Assembly: GCA_016937795.1 (NCBI GenBank) | Contig: JAFGVV010000052.1 | Span: 25,037-89,036, forward strand | Source: Paludibacteraceae bacterium | Lineage (GTDB): Bacteria; Bacteroidota; Bacteroidia; Bacteroidales; Paludibacteraceae | Direction of reading: 5' to 3' | Length of the DNA stretch: 64,000 nt | Shown: positions 30,967 through 40,625 of the stretch, piece by piece | Layout: each line of letters starts with the position of its first letter | Numbering within the stretch: position 1 is the stretch's first letter | Made by a program: the position numbers and the translations under genes | The notes under the pieces: model-generated | Seen by the model: only the letters and a program-made list of their open reading frames with translations | What the model was told of the DNA's origin: nothing | The model's database searches: none

Positions 30967-32430
30967 ATGAGTACCGAACAATCAGGTTCACGTTTTCGTC
31001 AACCGCTGAAACAATGGATAAAAGCCATTGTTTGGAGCGTTATCTACATTCTTTTTGTGGCGTGGGTAGGCAATTTTGGTTGGTTGCTGCTGCTTCCGCT
31101 GATAGTGGATGTATTTATCACAAAATACATTCCCTGGACATGGTGGAAAAAGTCGAAAAACAAAGCTTTTTTGGCTGTAATGGGTTGGGTGGATGCCATT
31201 GTGTTTGCCTTGGTGGCAGTATATTTCATCAACACATACCTTTTTCAGAATTATCAGATTCCGACATCATCGCTCGAAAAAACCCTGCTTGTGGGCGATT
31301 TTCTGTTTGTAAGCAAAGCCAGCTACGGACCGCGAGTACCAAACACTCCGCTTTCGTTTCCGCTGGTACAGCACACTTTCCCTATTATCAACACAAAATC
31401 GTATCTTGAAAAACCACAATGGGAATACAAACGTCTGAAAGGTTTTGACAACATTGAGCGCAACGACATTGTGGTGTTCAATTTCCCAACGGGTGACACA
31501 GTAGCGGTAAATAAACAGAATCCTGATTACTATTCAATATGTTACAGCGAAGGATACATGGCTCTGAAATATGCCAATCCAAACGTTGAACCTGCTATTG
31601 AAGCTGTAATGGCTGAAGGACGAAAAATTGTTCAGGCCAAAAACCGAGAATATGGCGACATTATTTTCCGACCGGTTGACCGACGCGAGAATTATGTAAA
31701 ACGCTGTGTCGGCATTCCGGGCGATAGAATTGAAATCAAAAACAATCAAATGTATATCAATGGCGAAAAGCAGGAAGATATCCCCGGATTGCAGTTGAAT
31801 TACTTTGTACAAACCAATGGTACTGTGCTTACAAAAGTGCTCGACAAACTGAATATCAGCATGGAAGATCGTGCGTGGTACGACAACACCCAGTATGGCG
31901 ATGGCATTAAAAATCTTGGATTTGATCCGAATTATCCGCTCTATCATTTGCCATTGACACAGGAAGCTTACAACACACTGAAGAATACAGCCGGAGTAAT
32001 TTCAATGAAAGTGGAAGACAGCTATGATACGCATGGAGTATTTCCGTTGGGAAATAAATATGGCTGGACGCGCGACAATTACGGGCCTATCTACATCCCT
32101 AAGAAAGGAGCAAAACTGACATTAAACGAATACAATTTGCCAATGTACGAACGCATTATCCGTACTTACGAAGGAAATACTCTGGAAGTGAAAAACGGAA
32201 AATACTATATCAACGGACAGGAAACCACCACTTATCAGTTTAAAATGGATTATTACTGGATGATGGGCGACAACCGTCACAATTCCGCTGACTCACGCTA
32301 CTGGGGATTTGTGCCAGAAGATCACGTGGTTGGCCGTCCGGTATTGGTTTGGTTATCGCTCAACAAAGACAAAGGTTGGTTCAGTGGTAAAATCCGTTTC
32401 AATCGTTTCTTTAAAGATGCTTCAAAATAA
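30967..32430 (+). CDS. lepB: Signal peptidase I (large Bacteroidetes-type)
   Basis: YQIPTSSLEKTLLVGDFLFVSKASYG, ENYVKRCVGIPGDRIEI, YWMMGDNRHNSADSRYWGFVPEDHVVGRPV. Confidence 0.95.
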   Translation: MSTEQSGSRFRQPLKQWIKAIVWSVIYILFVAWVGNFGWLLLLPLIVDVFITKYIPWTWWKKSKNKAFLAVMGWVDAIVFALVAVYFINTYLFQNYQIPTSSLEKTLLVGDFLFVSKASYGPRVPNTPLSFPLVQHTFPIINTKSYLEKPQWEYKRLKGFDNIERNDIVVFNFPTGDTVAVNKQNPDYYSICYSEGYMALKYANPNVEPAIEAVMAEGRKIVQAKNREYGDIIFRPVDRRENYVKRCVGIPGDRIEIKNNQMYINGEKQEDIPGLQLNYFVQTNGTVLTKVLDKLNISMEDRAWYDNTQYGDGIKNLGFDPNYPLYHLPLTQEAYNTLKNTAGVISMKVEDSYDTHGVFPLGNKYGWTRDNYGPIYIPKKGAKLTLNEYNLPMYERIIRTYEGNTLEVKNGKYYINGQETTTYQFKMDYYWMMGDNRHNSADSRYWGFVPEDHVVGRPVLVWLSLNKDKGWFSGKIRFNRFFKDASK

Positions 32431-33070
32431 TAACTCATCCCTTACCCCTCTCCCGTTGGAGAGGGGAACTGTGTGTTTATCAACAGTATATTTTGCGCCG
32501 ATAGAATACTATCAACACATTAAAAGTGCAGAGAAAGTATGCATCGAACAACACGAATATTATCAGAAGCAAAGCTATCGTTCGCGTTGTCGCATTACCA
32601 CAGCCAACGGAGTTATGGACTTGAGCATTCCGGTGGAGAAACGAAATCACACACTTATACGCGATGTGCGGATTTCGGAACACAGCGACTGGCAAACGCT
32701 GCACTGGCGCTCGATAGAGGCAGCCTACAATTCGAGTCCGTTTTTCGAGTATTATGCCGACGATTTCAGACCGTTTTTCGAAAAAAAATGGCTATTTTTG
32801 TGGGACTTTAATATGGAGTTGCTTCACAAAACACTTGAGCTGCTCGATATTGAAACGAAAATAACGCTGACTGAAGCTTACGAGCCACAAACGGACGAAA
32901 ACACACTTGATTTGAGAGAAATTATTCACCCCAAAAAAGCAGCTTCGCTCCCTTTGAAACCCTATTATCAGGTATTTGCTGCGAAGTTTGGTTTTATCCC
33001 CAATCTGAGCATTGCCGACCTGCTTTTTAATATGGGAAACGAAAGTCAGCTTGTAATTGCTCACAAATAA
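32417..33070 (+). CDS. WbqC-like family protein
   Basis: VYFAPIEYYQHI, YRSRCRITTANGVMDLSIPVEKR, SPFFEYYADDF. Start uncertain: ATG 32417 inside the lepB 3' end, or GTG 32471 past the hairpin repeat. Confidence 0.8.
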   Translation: MLQNNNSSLTPLPLERGTVCLSTVYFAPIEYYQHIKSAEKVCIEQHEYYQKQSYRSRCRITTANGVMDLSIPVEKRNHTLIRDVRISEHSDWQTLHWRSIEAAYNSSPFFEYYADDFRPFFEKKWLFLWDFNMELLHKTLELLDIETKITLTEAYEPQTDENTLDLREIIHPKKAASLPLKPYYQVFAAKFGFIPNLSIADLLFNMGNESQLVIAHK

Positions 33071-33106
33071 AGAACTAACGATATACAACAATATAATCCT
33101 ACGAAT

Positions 33107-34126
33107 ATGGAACAAATAGACTGGGGACATTTAGGCTTTGGATACATGAAAGCCGACTTCAACATTCGCTGTCATTACAGCAATGGCAGCTGGGGCGAAC
33201 TGGAAGTACACGACACTGAATATCTGAATATTCACATTGCGGCTACTGCTCTGCATTACGGACAGGAAGCCTTTGAAGGTCTGAAAGCTTTTCGTGGCAA
33301 AGATGGCAAAGTCCGTATTTTCCGTATGGACGAAAATGCACGACGTATGCAGGACTCGTGTGAAGGCACTTTGATGGCCAAACTGCCGGTTGAAAAATTT
33401 CAGGAGGCTGTGCTGAAAGCTGTAAAAATGAACGAACGTTTTGTGCCGCCTTACGAATCGGGCGCAGCATTATATATTCGCCCCATTTTGTTTGGAACAG
33501 GCCCTCAGGTAGGTGTAAAGCCAGCCGATGAGTATATGTTTATCGTATTTGTAACTCCCGTAGGCCCGTATTTCAAAGGAGGTTTCCAAACTACACCTTT
33601 TGTGATTATGCGTCAATACGACCGTTCGGCACCGTTGGGTATGGGAAAATATAAAGTAGGTGGAAACTATGCTGCCAGTTTGGTCGCCGGACAACATGCA
33701 CACGAACTGGGCTATTCAAATGTATTTTACCTGGATGCCAGAGAAAAAAAATATATCGACGAATGTGGCGCTGCCAACTTCTTCGGAATCAAGAACAACA
33801 CTTATGTGACACCTGCTTCGAGTTCAATTCTACCTTCCATTACCAACAAAAGCTTGATGGTACTGGCACAGGAAATGGGTTTGAAAGTAGAGCAGCGTCA
33901 TGTACCTGTAGAAGAACTTTCGACTTTTGAAGAAGCCGGAGCTTGTGGAACCGCTGCCGTAATCAGTCCGATAGAGCGCATCGACGATTTCGATACCAAA
34001 GAAAGCTATGTTTTTGCTAAGGATGGCAAGCCCGGACCTGTTTGCGACAAACTATATCATAAACTCAGAGGCATTCAGTACGGCGACGAACCCGATACAC
34101 ACGGTTGGGTGACAGTAGTGGAATAA
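33107..34126 (+). CDS. ilvE: Branched-chain amino acid aminotransferase
   Basis: ALHYGQEAFEGLKAFRGKDGKVRIFR, KVGGNYAASLVAG, DECGAANFFGI, GTAAVISPI. Confidence 0.95.
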   Translation: MEQIDWGHLGFGYMKADFNIRCHYSNGSWGELEVHDTEYLNIHIAATALHYGQEAFEGLKAFRGKDGKVRIFRMDENARRMQDSCEGTLMAKLPVEKFQEAVLKAVKMNERFVPPYESGAALYIRPILFGTGPQVGVKPADEYMFIVFVTPVGPYFKGGFQTTPFVIMRQYDRSAPLGMGKYKVGGNYAASLVAGQHAHELGYSNVFYLDAREKKYIDECGAANFFGIKNNTYVTPASSSILPSITNKSLMVLAQEMGLKVEQRHVPVEELSTFEEAGACGTAAVISPIERIDDFDTKESYVFAKDGKPGPVCDKLYHKLRGIQYGDEPDTHGWVTVVE

Positions 34127-34138
34127 AACTTTCAACAA

Positions 34139-35203
34139 TTAATTATAGGACTCGCCATGCAGGAACTTTTCGGCATGGCGTTTTCCTTTTGCATAAACCA
34201 CAGCTACATAGAGCCCTTTTGGTAAATCCGACACATCAATACTTCCTTCGGAATCTGGCTTTCCTTCCAGAAGTTTAAATCCGGAAGTATTATAAATAAT
34301 GAATGCTGCATCGAGAGGGTCGGGCACATTTACAAATAGCTTCTGCGACTCATTGTTGTAGTGAACGTAAAAATTCCCCAACTCCCGGTTCGTTCCATCC
34401 CAGCTTTCATCCTGATATTCGCCCCATATATATTCAGCCAATACAGGGAAATCGACAAACGGATTGCGGTTTCTCTGAATATTGTCCACCGCATTGTTGC
34501 GATTTATTTCTTTGGAGCTTACAGGGTCGTTTCGGTGCCATTCCATAAGTAAGTTTATGGCGTAGGGCTTAAACACAGGATAAGCATTATTGGACAACAT
34601 ACTCGTAACTCCTGTACTTGTCCAGCGGGTTGCATAATCCTCGTAACAGGTAACCATGTACATATAGCAGCGGGCAAAATCGCCCTTATATTCGTTGGCG
34701 GGTTCAAACACAGTGCCGCTGTAACCGGGATAAGCACTTTTACCTACTTTTACAACACCATTATTAAAGGTAGGACTTGCCCCCACTACTCCTAGTGCAT
34801 AATTAGATTTGGCACTATTAGCGTTGCGTTCCGAGGGATATAAATTATGCAGATCAGTGCCAATAGGCTCTGAGCTTTCCTCGCCAGAAGCAATGCCAAA
34901 CCAGCTTTTAGGCATATTATGCTCCCGGTTCAGGCCAGAGCCCGACCATGTTGTTTTCTTTACATTCGAATACATATCCCAAAAATAACCATCCGGGTGC
35001 CAGTCAGTAGTACGAAAAGACGTGGCTGAGCTATAATATTCAATGGCTGTATGCGGATTTATAATCACATGCAAAGCCGTTTTCAAATCTTTTTGCTTTT
35101 TACCCACCGCATTGTTGTAATAACCGGGAGAAGGTTGCGCTTGTAAATACAAAAAGCTTACAAGCAAAAGAGCTGATAAAAAAATATGGCGGATAAGAGT
35201 CAT
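34139..35203 (-). CDS. Secreted endonuclease I family nuclease with C-terminal T9SS-type sorting-like domain
   Basis: LNREHNMPKSWFG...PIGTDLHNLYPSERNANSAKSNYALG; C-terminus AAFIIYNTSGFKLLEGKPDSEGSIDVSDLPKGLYVAVVYAKGKRHAEKFL. Confidence 0.9.
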   Translation of the reverse strand: MTLIRHIFLSALLLVSFLYLQAQPSPGYYNNAVGKKQKDLKTALHVIINPHTAIEYYSSATSFRTTDWHPDGYFWDMYSNVKKTTWSGSGLNREHNMPKSWFGIASGEESSEPIGTDLHNLYPSERNANSAKSNYALGVVGASPTFNNGVVKVGKSAYPGYSGTVFEPANEYKGDFARCYMYMVTCYEDYATRWTSTGVTSMLSNNAYPVFKPYAINLLMEWHRNDPVSSKEINRNNAVDNIQRNRNPFVDFPVLAEYIWGEYQDESWDGTNRELGNFYVHYNNESQKLFVNVPDPLDAAFIIYNTSGFKLLEGKPDSEGSIDVSDLPKGLYVAVVYAKGKRHAEKFLHGESYN

Positions 35204-35354
35204 GTCGATAAGAGTTTAAAAAACAGGGCGACAAAAATACGTATTTTTTTGATTATTCGGGGGATAAAGGCTCTATATTTAATCAAAATAAACAGCCCTG
35301 CTGTCACAAATAAATTCGTGAGGCAAGGATGTACAAAAATTGCAGAGTCGGTTT

Positions 35355-38306
35355 TTACTCTGAAGTATTGAATTTAAAAATCTGATTGCCGTTGTTGAAA
35401 TTAATTTCGCGTTTTCGTTCCACAAAAGTAAAATCGAGATTAATGGTTTTATTCGTACCAAACTGAATGAGCACCTCTTCTTTATCGAGTGTAAAATACT
35501 CACCAAACACATTGCTGATTTTCACAAGATATTTATCTGAGTTGGGCACATTCAGAATGTAGTTTCCGGAGCCATCGGTCAGTACCGAGTATACTTCAGC
35601 ATTTGTAGAAGTTGCCACTATCCTGATACCATCGAGATCTAGTTTACCTTCGCGACTGTTGGGGTCGCGTACCAAATTAATTTTGCCAATAATTTTGTAA
35701 CTTTCCACCAATGGTACGTACAAAACTCTGTCCTTATCCGACACATAGGGCTGTTCTGATCCGTTGAGGAAATAGTAGCTTTGAAGATTTACCAGAGGCT
35801 GATAAACCATTTTATATTCGGTTCGTGGCAGATTTTCGATCCTGATTTCGCCATTTACATTCGATACAAGTTCAATTTCGGGTACCTGAGAGATCGCTTT
35901 CGTAGAATCACTCCGTGTGCCTGACATTTTTACCAGTATATTTGAAACCGGAGGTTCGTTGTCCGATTTTAGTCTGTCGCCATTCAGATCGTTGAAAAAT
36001 ATGGTTCTTAGGTCGTAGTATTTAATGCGCGGTTGTTGAATATCGAACGATTTACGAATACCCGCCACAAAGTTCATGTCCATTGTATTCAGGCGGCCAC
36101 CATCTTCATCTTTTCGGGAATTTGTAAATACATGACCGCTGACATATGCCGACCATTTTTTCTTAAACGATTGTTCATAGCGCACGTTATAAGCTACATT
36201 CTGCCGTTCGCTTGGCAAATAGTAAGTGTAATTTATATATGCATTTATCTTTGCTGTACGGTTGAACAGATATTCTTCGTACGAAGGGCGAATTTGTAAT
36301 GTGCGGGTAAGTGTTGGTTGTTCGTAAACCTGAAAGTCGCGATACAAATCGCCGGCACTACCCGAAGCGTAATAAGCATTCAGTTTAAATTTATCGTCGA
36401 AATAATTCACTCCCACCGAATAAGCCAGCCCTGCATTGATGGTCACAGGTCGTATTGCCGGATTTGAATTGTTATATTTTACTGACATATTTCCAATAGT
36501 CACGTTGGGTGAAACCGACCGGTAACCATCGAAACGAAATGACACAGCACCCCACACACCTGGCTGATAAGTATTAAATGTAGTGGTATAGCCTGTGATT
36601 GAATTAATACTGTTACGCTTTGAACCAATATAATTCGGTCCGGCCTGATAGGTTACGTTTCCGTCGGCGTAAGCCAGTACCGAGCGAATATACTGTGTTG
36701 AATTTACCGTTTTGGGATTTGAAAAATTATAAGGATAACGTGTAATGGCGTTGCTCAGGCTGTTTGCGTATAGTATTACCCTTAAATTATCTTTTATTTT
36801 ATAACTACCGTCGAGATAATACTGTTGATTACCTGCATTTTTAATTTTGTTTAGTGCGGTATTCATACCGTTAAATTTTAGGTCGAAGTTTTTATACTTC
36901 ACAAAATAGTTGAATCTGAAACTCATACCCAATGCAGTAGTATCGCGTCCGGGAGCAAGGCGATATGAAGCCAGCGAACCCAGTAGTTGCAGATTGATGC
37001 GATGGTATTTCAAAAACGAGAAACCTGCACCTCCCTGAAGTGAACTTGCACGATAGCCATTTCTTGTGTTTATTTCCTGCGTGAACTGTGTGTTTACCGA
37101 TACGTTTTTAATACGTGTATTATATCCGGCTCCAAATCCCCAGTCGTAGGTAAACGGATTTTGAATAATTGAATAATTTACCCGGTGCAAATCGTTTATT
37201 CTGAATTTTCCCGAAATGCCACGTCCGCTCACCGAATGAAGCCCTGAGCTGTGGTTGTTGTAACTCAGGAGAATTTCGTTGCGCAAATCGGTAAAATTTA
37301 CATTGTACACAAATTGCCGGTTAAAATCGAAAGGCGCACCCTCGTAAATGCCCACATTATGAACACCCAGATTGTATCGCACATCAATATTATGGTCGAA
37401 AAGCACATTTCCGTAAAGCATAAGGTTGTGACGCGGAAGTTGATTCGACATCAGGTTGTATACATTATAGTCTACGTTCAGCGGACTGCTGCTTTGTGCA
37501 CGTACATGGTGATACGAGCTACTGAGTTTCTTTATCTGAATTTCCGACGATCGTCTTTCTGATTCGGTAGAGGCCGTGAGCGTTACCGACGATTCTTTCC
37601 AGTTGCGTTCGTAGCGCATTTTTTCGGAATAACTGAGGTCGGATCGTAAAGCTAATGCGCGGGTGATAACGGTATCTTTAAAAGGTGCAAGCGACACATA
37701 TTCCACCGGACTGTGATTTTCGATATCACTGCGAAAGGTCAATAGCTTTCCAAGTTTATAATCGACCCTGATAAGTTCGGGCGTATTTCCTTTGTTTGTA
37801 AGTTTTAAATTAAAACTGCTGTATGGGTAATTTTCAGTAATAAATGCTGCAGCACCCGAGGATGCAAAGTCCCATTTGCTTACAGGCGGCACTGTGAGGT
37901 ATGTGGTGCTCATTACAGAATAATCGCCCGAACGGAAAGTTGCGTGTACCAGATACGAAACTGCACCTGTGGCATCGGGATTGGCAGCCACTCTGAATGG
38001 AATGAATACGGTATCGCCGGGTAGAATAGTAATGGAAGGGCTGTTAAATGCTATTATACGCCAACCATCGGGTACAGAGAATTGTAATGAACCTGTGTAG
38101 GGTTGTGTGGATTGATTTGAAATACGAAGTGTATTGAAATGAAGTTCAGCCACCTCTATGGTGGCACTGTCAATGACAAAGGCAAGGGAAACATCCGATT
38201 TCAGATTCTGAGAATTCGCATTCTGAATATTTGAGAATGCAAGTAGTGCGAGTATAATTGTGATTACCCGGATTAAAGAAAATATGTAGGATTTGAATAA
38301 GTTCAC
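35355..38306 (-). CDS. Large secreted, usher-like outer-membrane beta-barrel protein with N-terminal Ig/chaperone-like region and C-terminal SdrD_B/usher-type beta domains
   Basis: Signal peptide; N-term beta-sandwich (PYTGSLQFSVPDGWRI...LPGDTVFIPFRVAANPDATGAVSYLVHATF); long alternating beta-strand middle; C-term IFFNDLNGDRLKSDNEPPVSNILVKMSG and carboxypeptidase-regulatory-like repeat (DGIRIVATSTNAEVYSVLTDGSGNYILNVPNSDKYLVKI). Confidence 0.6.
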   Translation of the reverse strand: MNLFKSYIFSLIRVITIILALLAFSNIQNANSQNLKSDVSLAFVIDSATIEVAELHFNTLRISNQSTQPYTGSLQFSVPDGWRIIAFNSPSITILPGDTVFIPFRVAANPDATGAVSYLVHATFRSGDYSVMSTTYLTVPPVSKWDFASSGAAAFITENYPYSSFNLKLTNKGNTPELIRVDYKLGKLLTFRSDIENHSPVEYVSLAPFKDTVITRALALRSDLSYSEKMRYERNWKESSVTLTASTESERRSSEIQIKKLSSSYHHVRAQSSSPLNVDYNVYNLMSNQLPRHNLMLYGNVLFDHNIDVRYNLGVHNVGIYEGAPFDFNRQFVYNVNFTDLRNEILLSYNNHSSGLHSVSGRGISGKFRINDLHRVNYSIIQNPFTYDWGFGAGYNTRIKNVSVNTQFTQEINTRNGYRASSLQGGAGFSFLKYHRINLQLLGSLASYRLAPGRDTTALGMSFRFNYFVKYKNFDLKFNGMNTALNKIKNAGNQQYYLDGSYKIKDNLRVILYANSLSNAITRYPYNFSNPKTVNSTQYIRSVLAYADGNVTYQAGPNYIGSKRNSINSITGYTTTFNTYQPGVWGAVSFRFDGYRSVSPNVTIGNMSVKYNNSNPAIRPVTINAGLAYSVGVNYFDDKFKLNAYYASGSAGDLYRDFQVYEQPTLTRTLQIRPSYEEYLFNRTAKINAYINYTYYLPSERQNVAYNVRYEQSFKKKWSAYVSGHVFTNSRKDEDGGRLNTMDMNFVAGIRKSFDIQQPRIKYYDLRTIFFNDLNGDRLKSDNEPPVSNILVKMSGTRSDSTKAISQVPEIELVSNVNGEIRIENLPRTEYKMVYQPLVNLQSYYFLNGSEQPYVSDKDRVLYVPLVESYKIIGKINLVRDPNSREGKLDLDGIRIVATSTNAEVYSVLTDGSGNYILNVPNSDKYLVKISNVFGEYFTLDKEEVLIQFGTNKTINLDFTFVERKREINFNNGNQIFKFNTSE

Positions 38307-38328
38307 AAAAAGAATCGTTCATTTTCGG

Positions 38329-38913
38329 CTAAAAGCCGGGGCCGGTTGGGATAATCTCGAATTCAATTTCAACCACATAGTAATCAGGCGATTCGCCAAG
38401 GAGTACGCCATTCCCACCCATATCCACAGGTTTACCACATTCGTACGAAATGTTTATCTGGTGCGTATTCCAACTGAGATTTGTCCATAAAGGATTTTCA
38501 TACGAGAATAGAGGCATCCAGTCGGTATTTAACGACATATAACCCTGAGAAATTCCGGTTTCAAGTCCAAGTGCATTTTCAGCTTTCACTCTGATCCTGT
38601 CGAGCGGAATAGAATATGCTTCACCCTGAATAGCGGGCTGCATATTGAAACTTCTGAAATTCAACTGGAAACCTGTCAGTTCATGACCTGAAACATTGTT
38701 GCTGCTGAGCGTAATCCCGAATTTGGAAGCATTATTGAGCTCTATACCTTTGCGAAGTCTATCGAGAGTGTTGAAAACAAAGGGGATATTACCGCCATTC
38801 AGAACCGAAATACGTGCCGAGTTCCATTCCTGCGCCATGAGACTACCCATCTCCGTAGTCGAAGAGAGTATACACAAAAATGCTACAAGAATTATATATT
38901 TAACCCGGGACAT
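38329..38913 (-). CDS. Secreted protein, paralog of the 39058-39738 protein; candidate surface or pilus-like subunit
   Basis: Signal peptide; shares NGGNIPFVFNTLDRLRKGI and C-terminal ECGKP...PDYYVVEIEFEI pattern with the neighbour. Start at 38913 preferred. Confidence 0.65.
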   Translation of the reverse strand: MSRVKYIILVAFLCILSSTTEMGSLMAQEWNSARISVLNGGNIPFVFNTLDRLRKGIELNNASKFGITLSSNNVSGHELTGFQLNFRSFNMQPAIQGEAYSIPLDRIRVKAENALGLETGISQGYMSLNTDWMPLFSYENPLWTNLSWNTHQINISYECGKPVDMGGNGVLLGESPDYYVVEIEFEIIPTGPGF

Positions 38914-39005
38914 AAAATTTTTCGAATTCAGGCACAAAGATAAACTTAAAATCACATTATACAATGACAATCAGGAGTGTGAGGGGTCTGTGTGACAGGC
39001 ATGAA

Positions 39006-39035
39006 AAGTGGGAATGAAAAAACTCATTCCCACTT
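39006..39035 (-). terminator. Perfect 12-bp hairpin directly after the first gene of the usher-like locus; candidate attenuator or terminator
   Basis: AAGTGGGAATGA-N6-TCATTCCCACTT; short TTTT on the minus-strand 3' side. Confidence 0.75.
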
Positions 39036-39057
39036 CTATATAAAGAGTTATAGCAGA

Positions 39058-39738
39058 TTAGTTGTCGATAGAAAGATCGAACAATACATTAACTACATAA
39101 CGGTCAGGAGCAGGACTTGGAGTTTGCTCGATAAGTGGAAGGGCATTCATAGGAGTTGTAGGATTAACTTCTACTGTACCACAACGCCAGTTAAGTGTAA
39201 ATGAATTGTCAGCGGCGTCACCGGCATTTGCTTCGTCGATGTCATCATTGTCTTCAATAAGATCAACAGGAAAAGCTTCGAGAGCGGCAACTTCAGTCGC
39301 ATTGTTAGTTGGAGCACTGAAAAGACGACGTCCATCAGTAGTAGCTTTGGCTGCACCTGTAGCTTCGAACTGGTAAAGACCATTGTTAGCGATAGTAAAA
39401 CCAACGTTGTCAAGCAAAAGAGTATTCAAAGGATTGTCGGTACCCACGAATGTAGCTTGTTCAGCACCATAAGCAACTTTCCAACGTGTTGAAGAAGAAA
39501 CGGTAAAGTCCGTTTTGTACATGTCGTCACCGGCAACACCTCTGAGGGCAGAAATACCCTCTTTGTAATCGCTGATAGTATTGAATACGAATTCAATGTT
39601 ACCACCATTGGTTACTGTCATACGCAACACTTGATTTAAACTTACAGCTACGGGAACAACATTTCTGTCCTTCACTGCCTGGCCAAAAGCTGCTAAACCG
39701 CAAAACAGCACAGCCACTAAAACGCTCATTTTTTTCAT
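39058..39738 (-). CDS. Secreted protein; candidate major surface or pilus-like subunit
   Basis: Signal peptide (MKKMSVLVAVLFCGLAAFGQ), NGGNIEFVFNTISDYKEGI, C-terminal NWRCGTVEV...PDRYVVNVLFDLSID. Confidence 0.65.
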   Translation of the reverse strand: MKKMSVLVAVLFCGLAAFGQAVKDRNVVPVAVSLNQVLRMTVTNGGNIEFVFNTISDYKEGISALRGVAGDDMYKTDFTVSSSTRWKVAYGAEQATFVGTDNPLNTLLLDNVGFTIANNGLYQFEATGAAKATTDGRRLFSAPTNNATEVAALEAFPVDLIEDNDDIDEANAGDAADNSFTLNWRCGTVEVNPTTPMNALPLIEQTPSPAPDRYVVNVLFDLSIDN

Positions 39739-40463
39739 AAAACTTTTTTTTTTGAATAACGATTAATAAAAATTGATTATTAGAAAGAATATATTGTGGT
39801 ATTCTTTTTTCATTCAGGGCAGACTTTCCGGTGTGTGTCTCAGGAATGTCCGTTTCTACAGTTGCGGTTTTTTTTCTGGTTAATGTAAGTGTTGTTAGCT
39901 GGTATGCTTGCTAATAGATTTTGACTTTAACATGCTTTAATTCTTGTTGTTAGGTTAATGAGTGTTTTTCATATAAACTATGCAACAAATATATGCGTTT
40001 TTAAATTAATAAACACTATTCAAAAGGCCTGAAATACACATTTAACACTAATTTAACAGCAAGTGTAAAAACAAAATGAAATACAAGTAGTAAAAATTAC
40101 AGCACATATGTAGTATAAAATATTGATGAAATCATAATTTACAGTGTTTTAGATTTTGAATCTCTAACTTTTATTAGTAATGCGTTTTTTGTATTGGCTA
40201 CGAAATATTAACGCGGAGTGTGGTTAAAATATTGGCGTTTAACATAAGTGTAGGTGAGAGATGCTCGATGAAGTGTAGAAAAACATACTTATATGTACCG
40301 AAAACGTCTTTTTTGTTTGAAGCAATCTGTTTTTTATGTTGATATATATTACAGGTTTTGATTTTTGTCATTAATTGTAAGATAAAAATTACAATTACAA
40401 CAAAGGGTTGATAAAAAATAACAATCCCAAATCTCTGTAAGCTTGTGTAAGTAATGATTCTTC

Positions 40464-40600
40464 TCCGCCGCGGCGGATCTGAATGATAATAGTTTGTAAT
40501 GGATTTGGCTGGGAGGGGGTAGATTGGCGGCGAAGCCGCCAATCTACCCCCTCCCAAATATATAACTGTTTGATTGTCATCTCGAACGAAGTGAGAGATC
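40464..40600. repeat. Composite intergenic repeat: TCCGCCGCGGCGGA palindrome, TAGATTGGCGGCGAAGCCGCCAATCTACCCCCTCC hairpin and GTCATCTCGAACGAAGTGAGAGATCT module
   Basis: Palindromes read directly; modules shared with the 53498-53652 and 60138-60295 elements. Confidence 0.75.
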
Positions 40601-40625
40601 TCATTTAAGTCATTTATGTTTTTTT

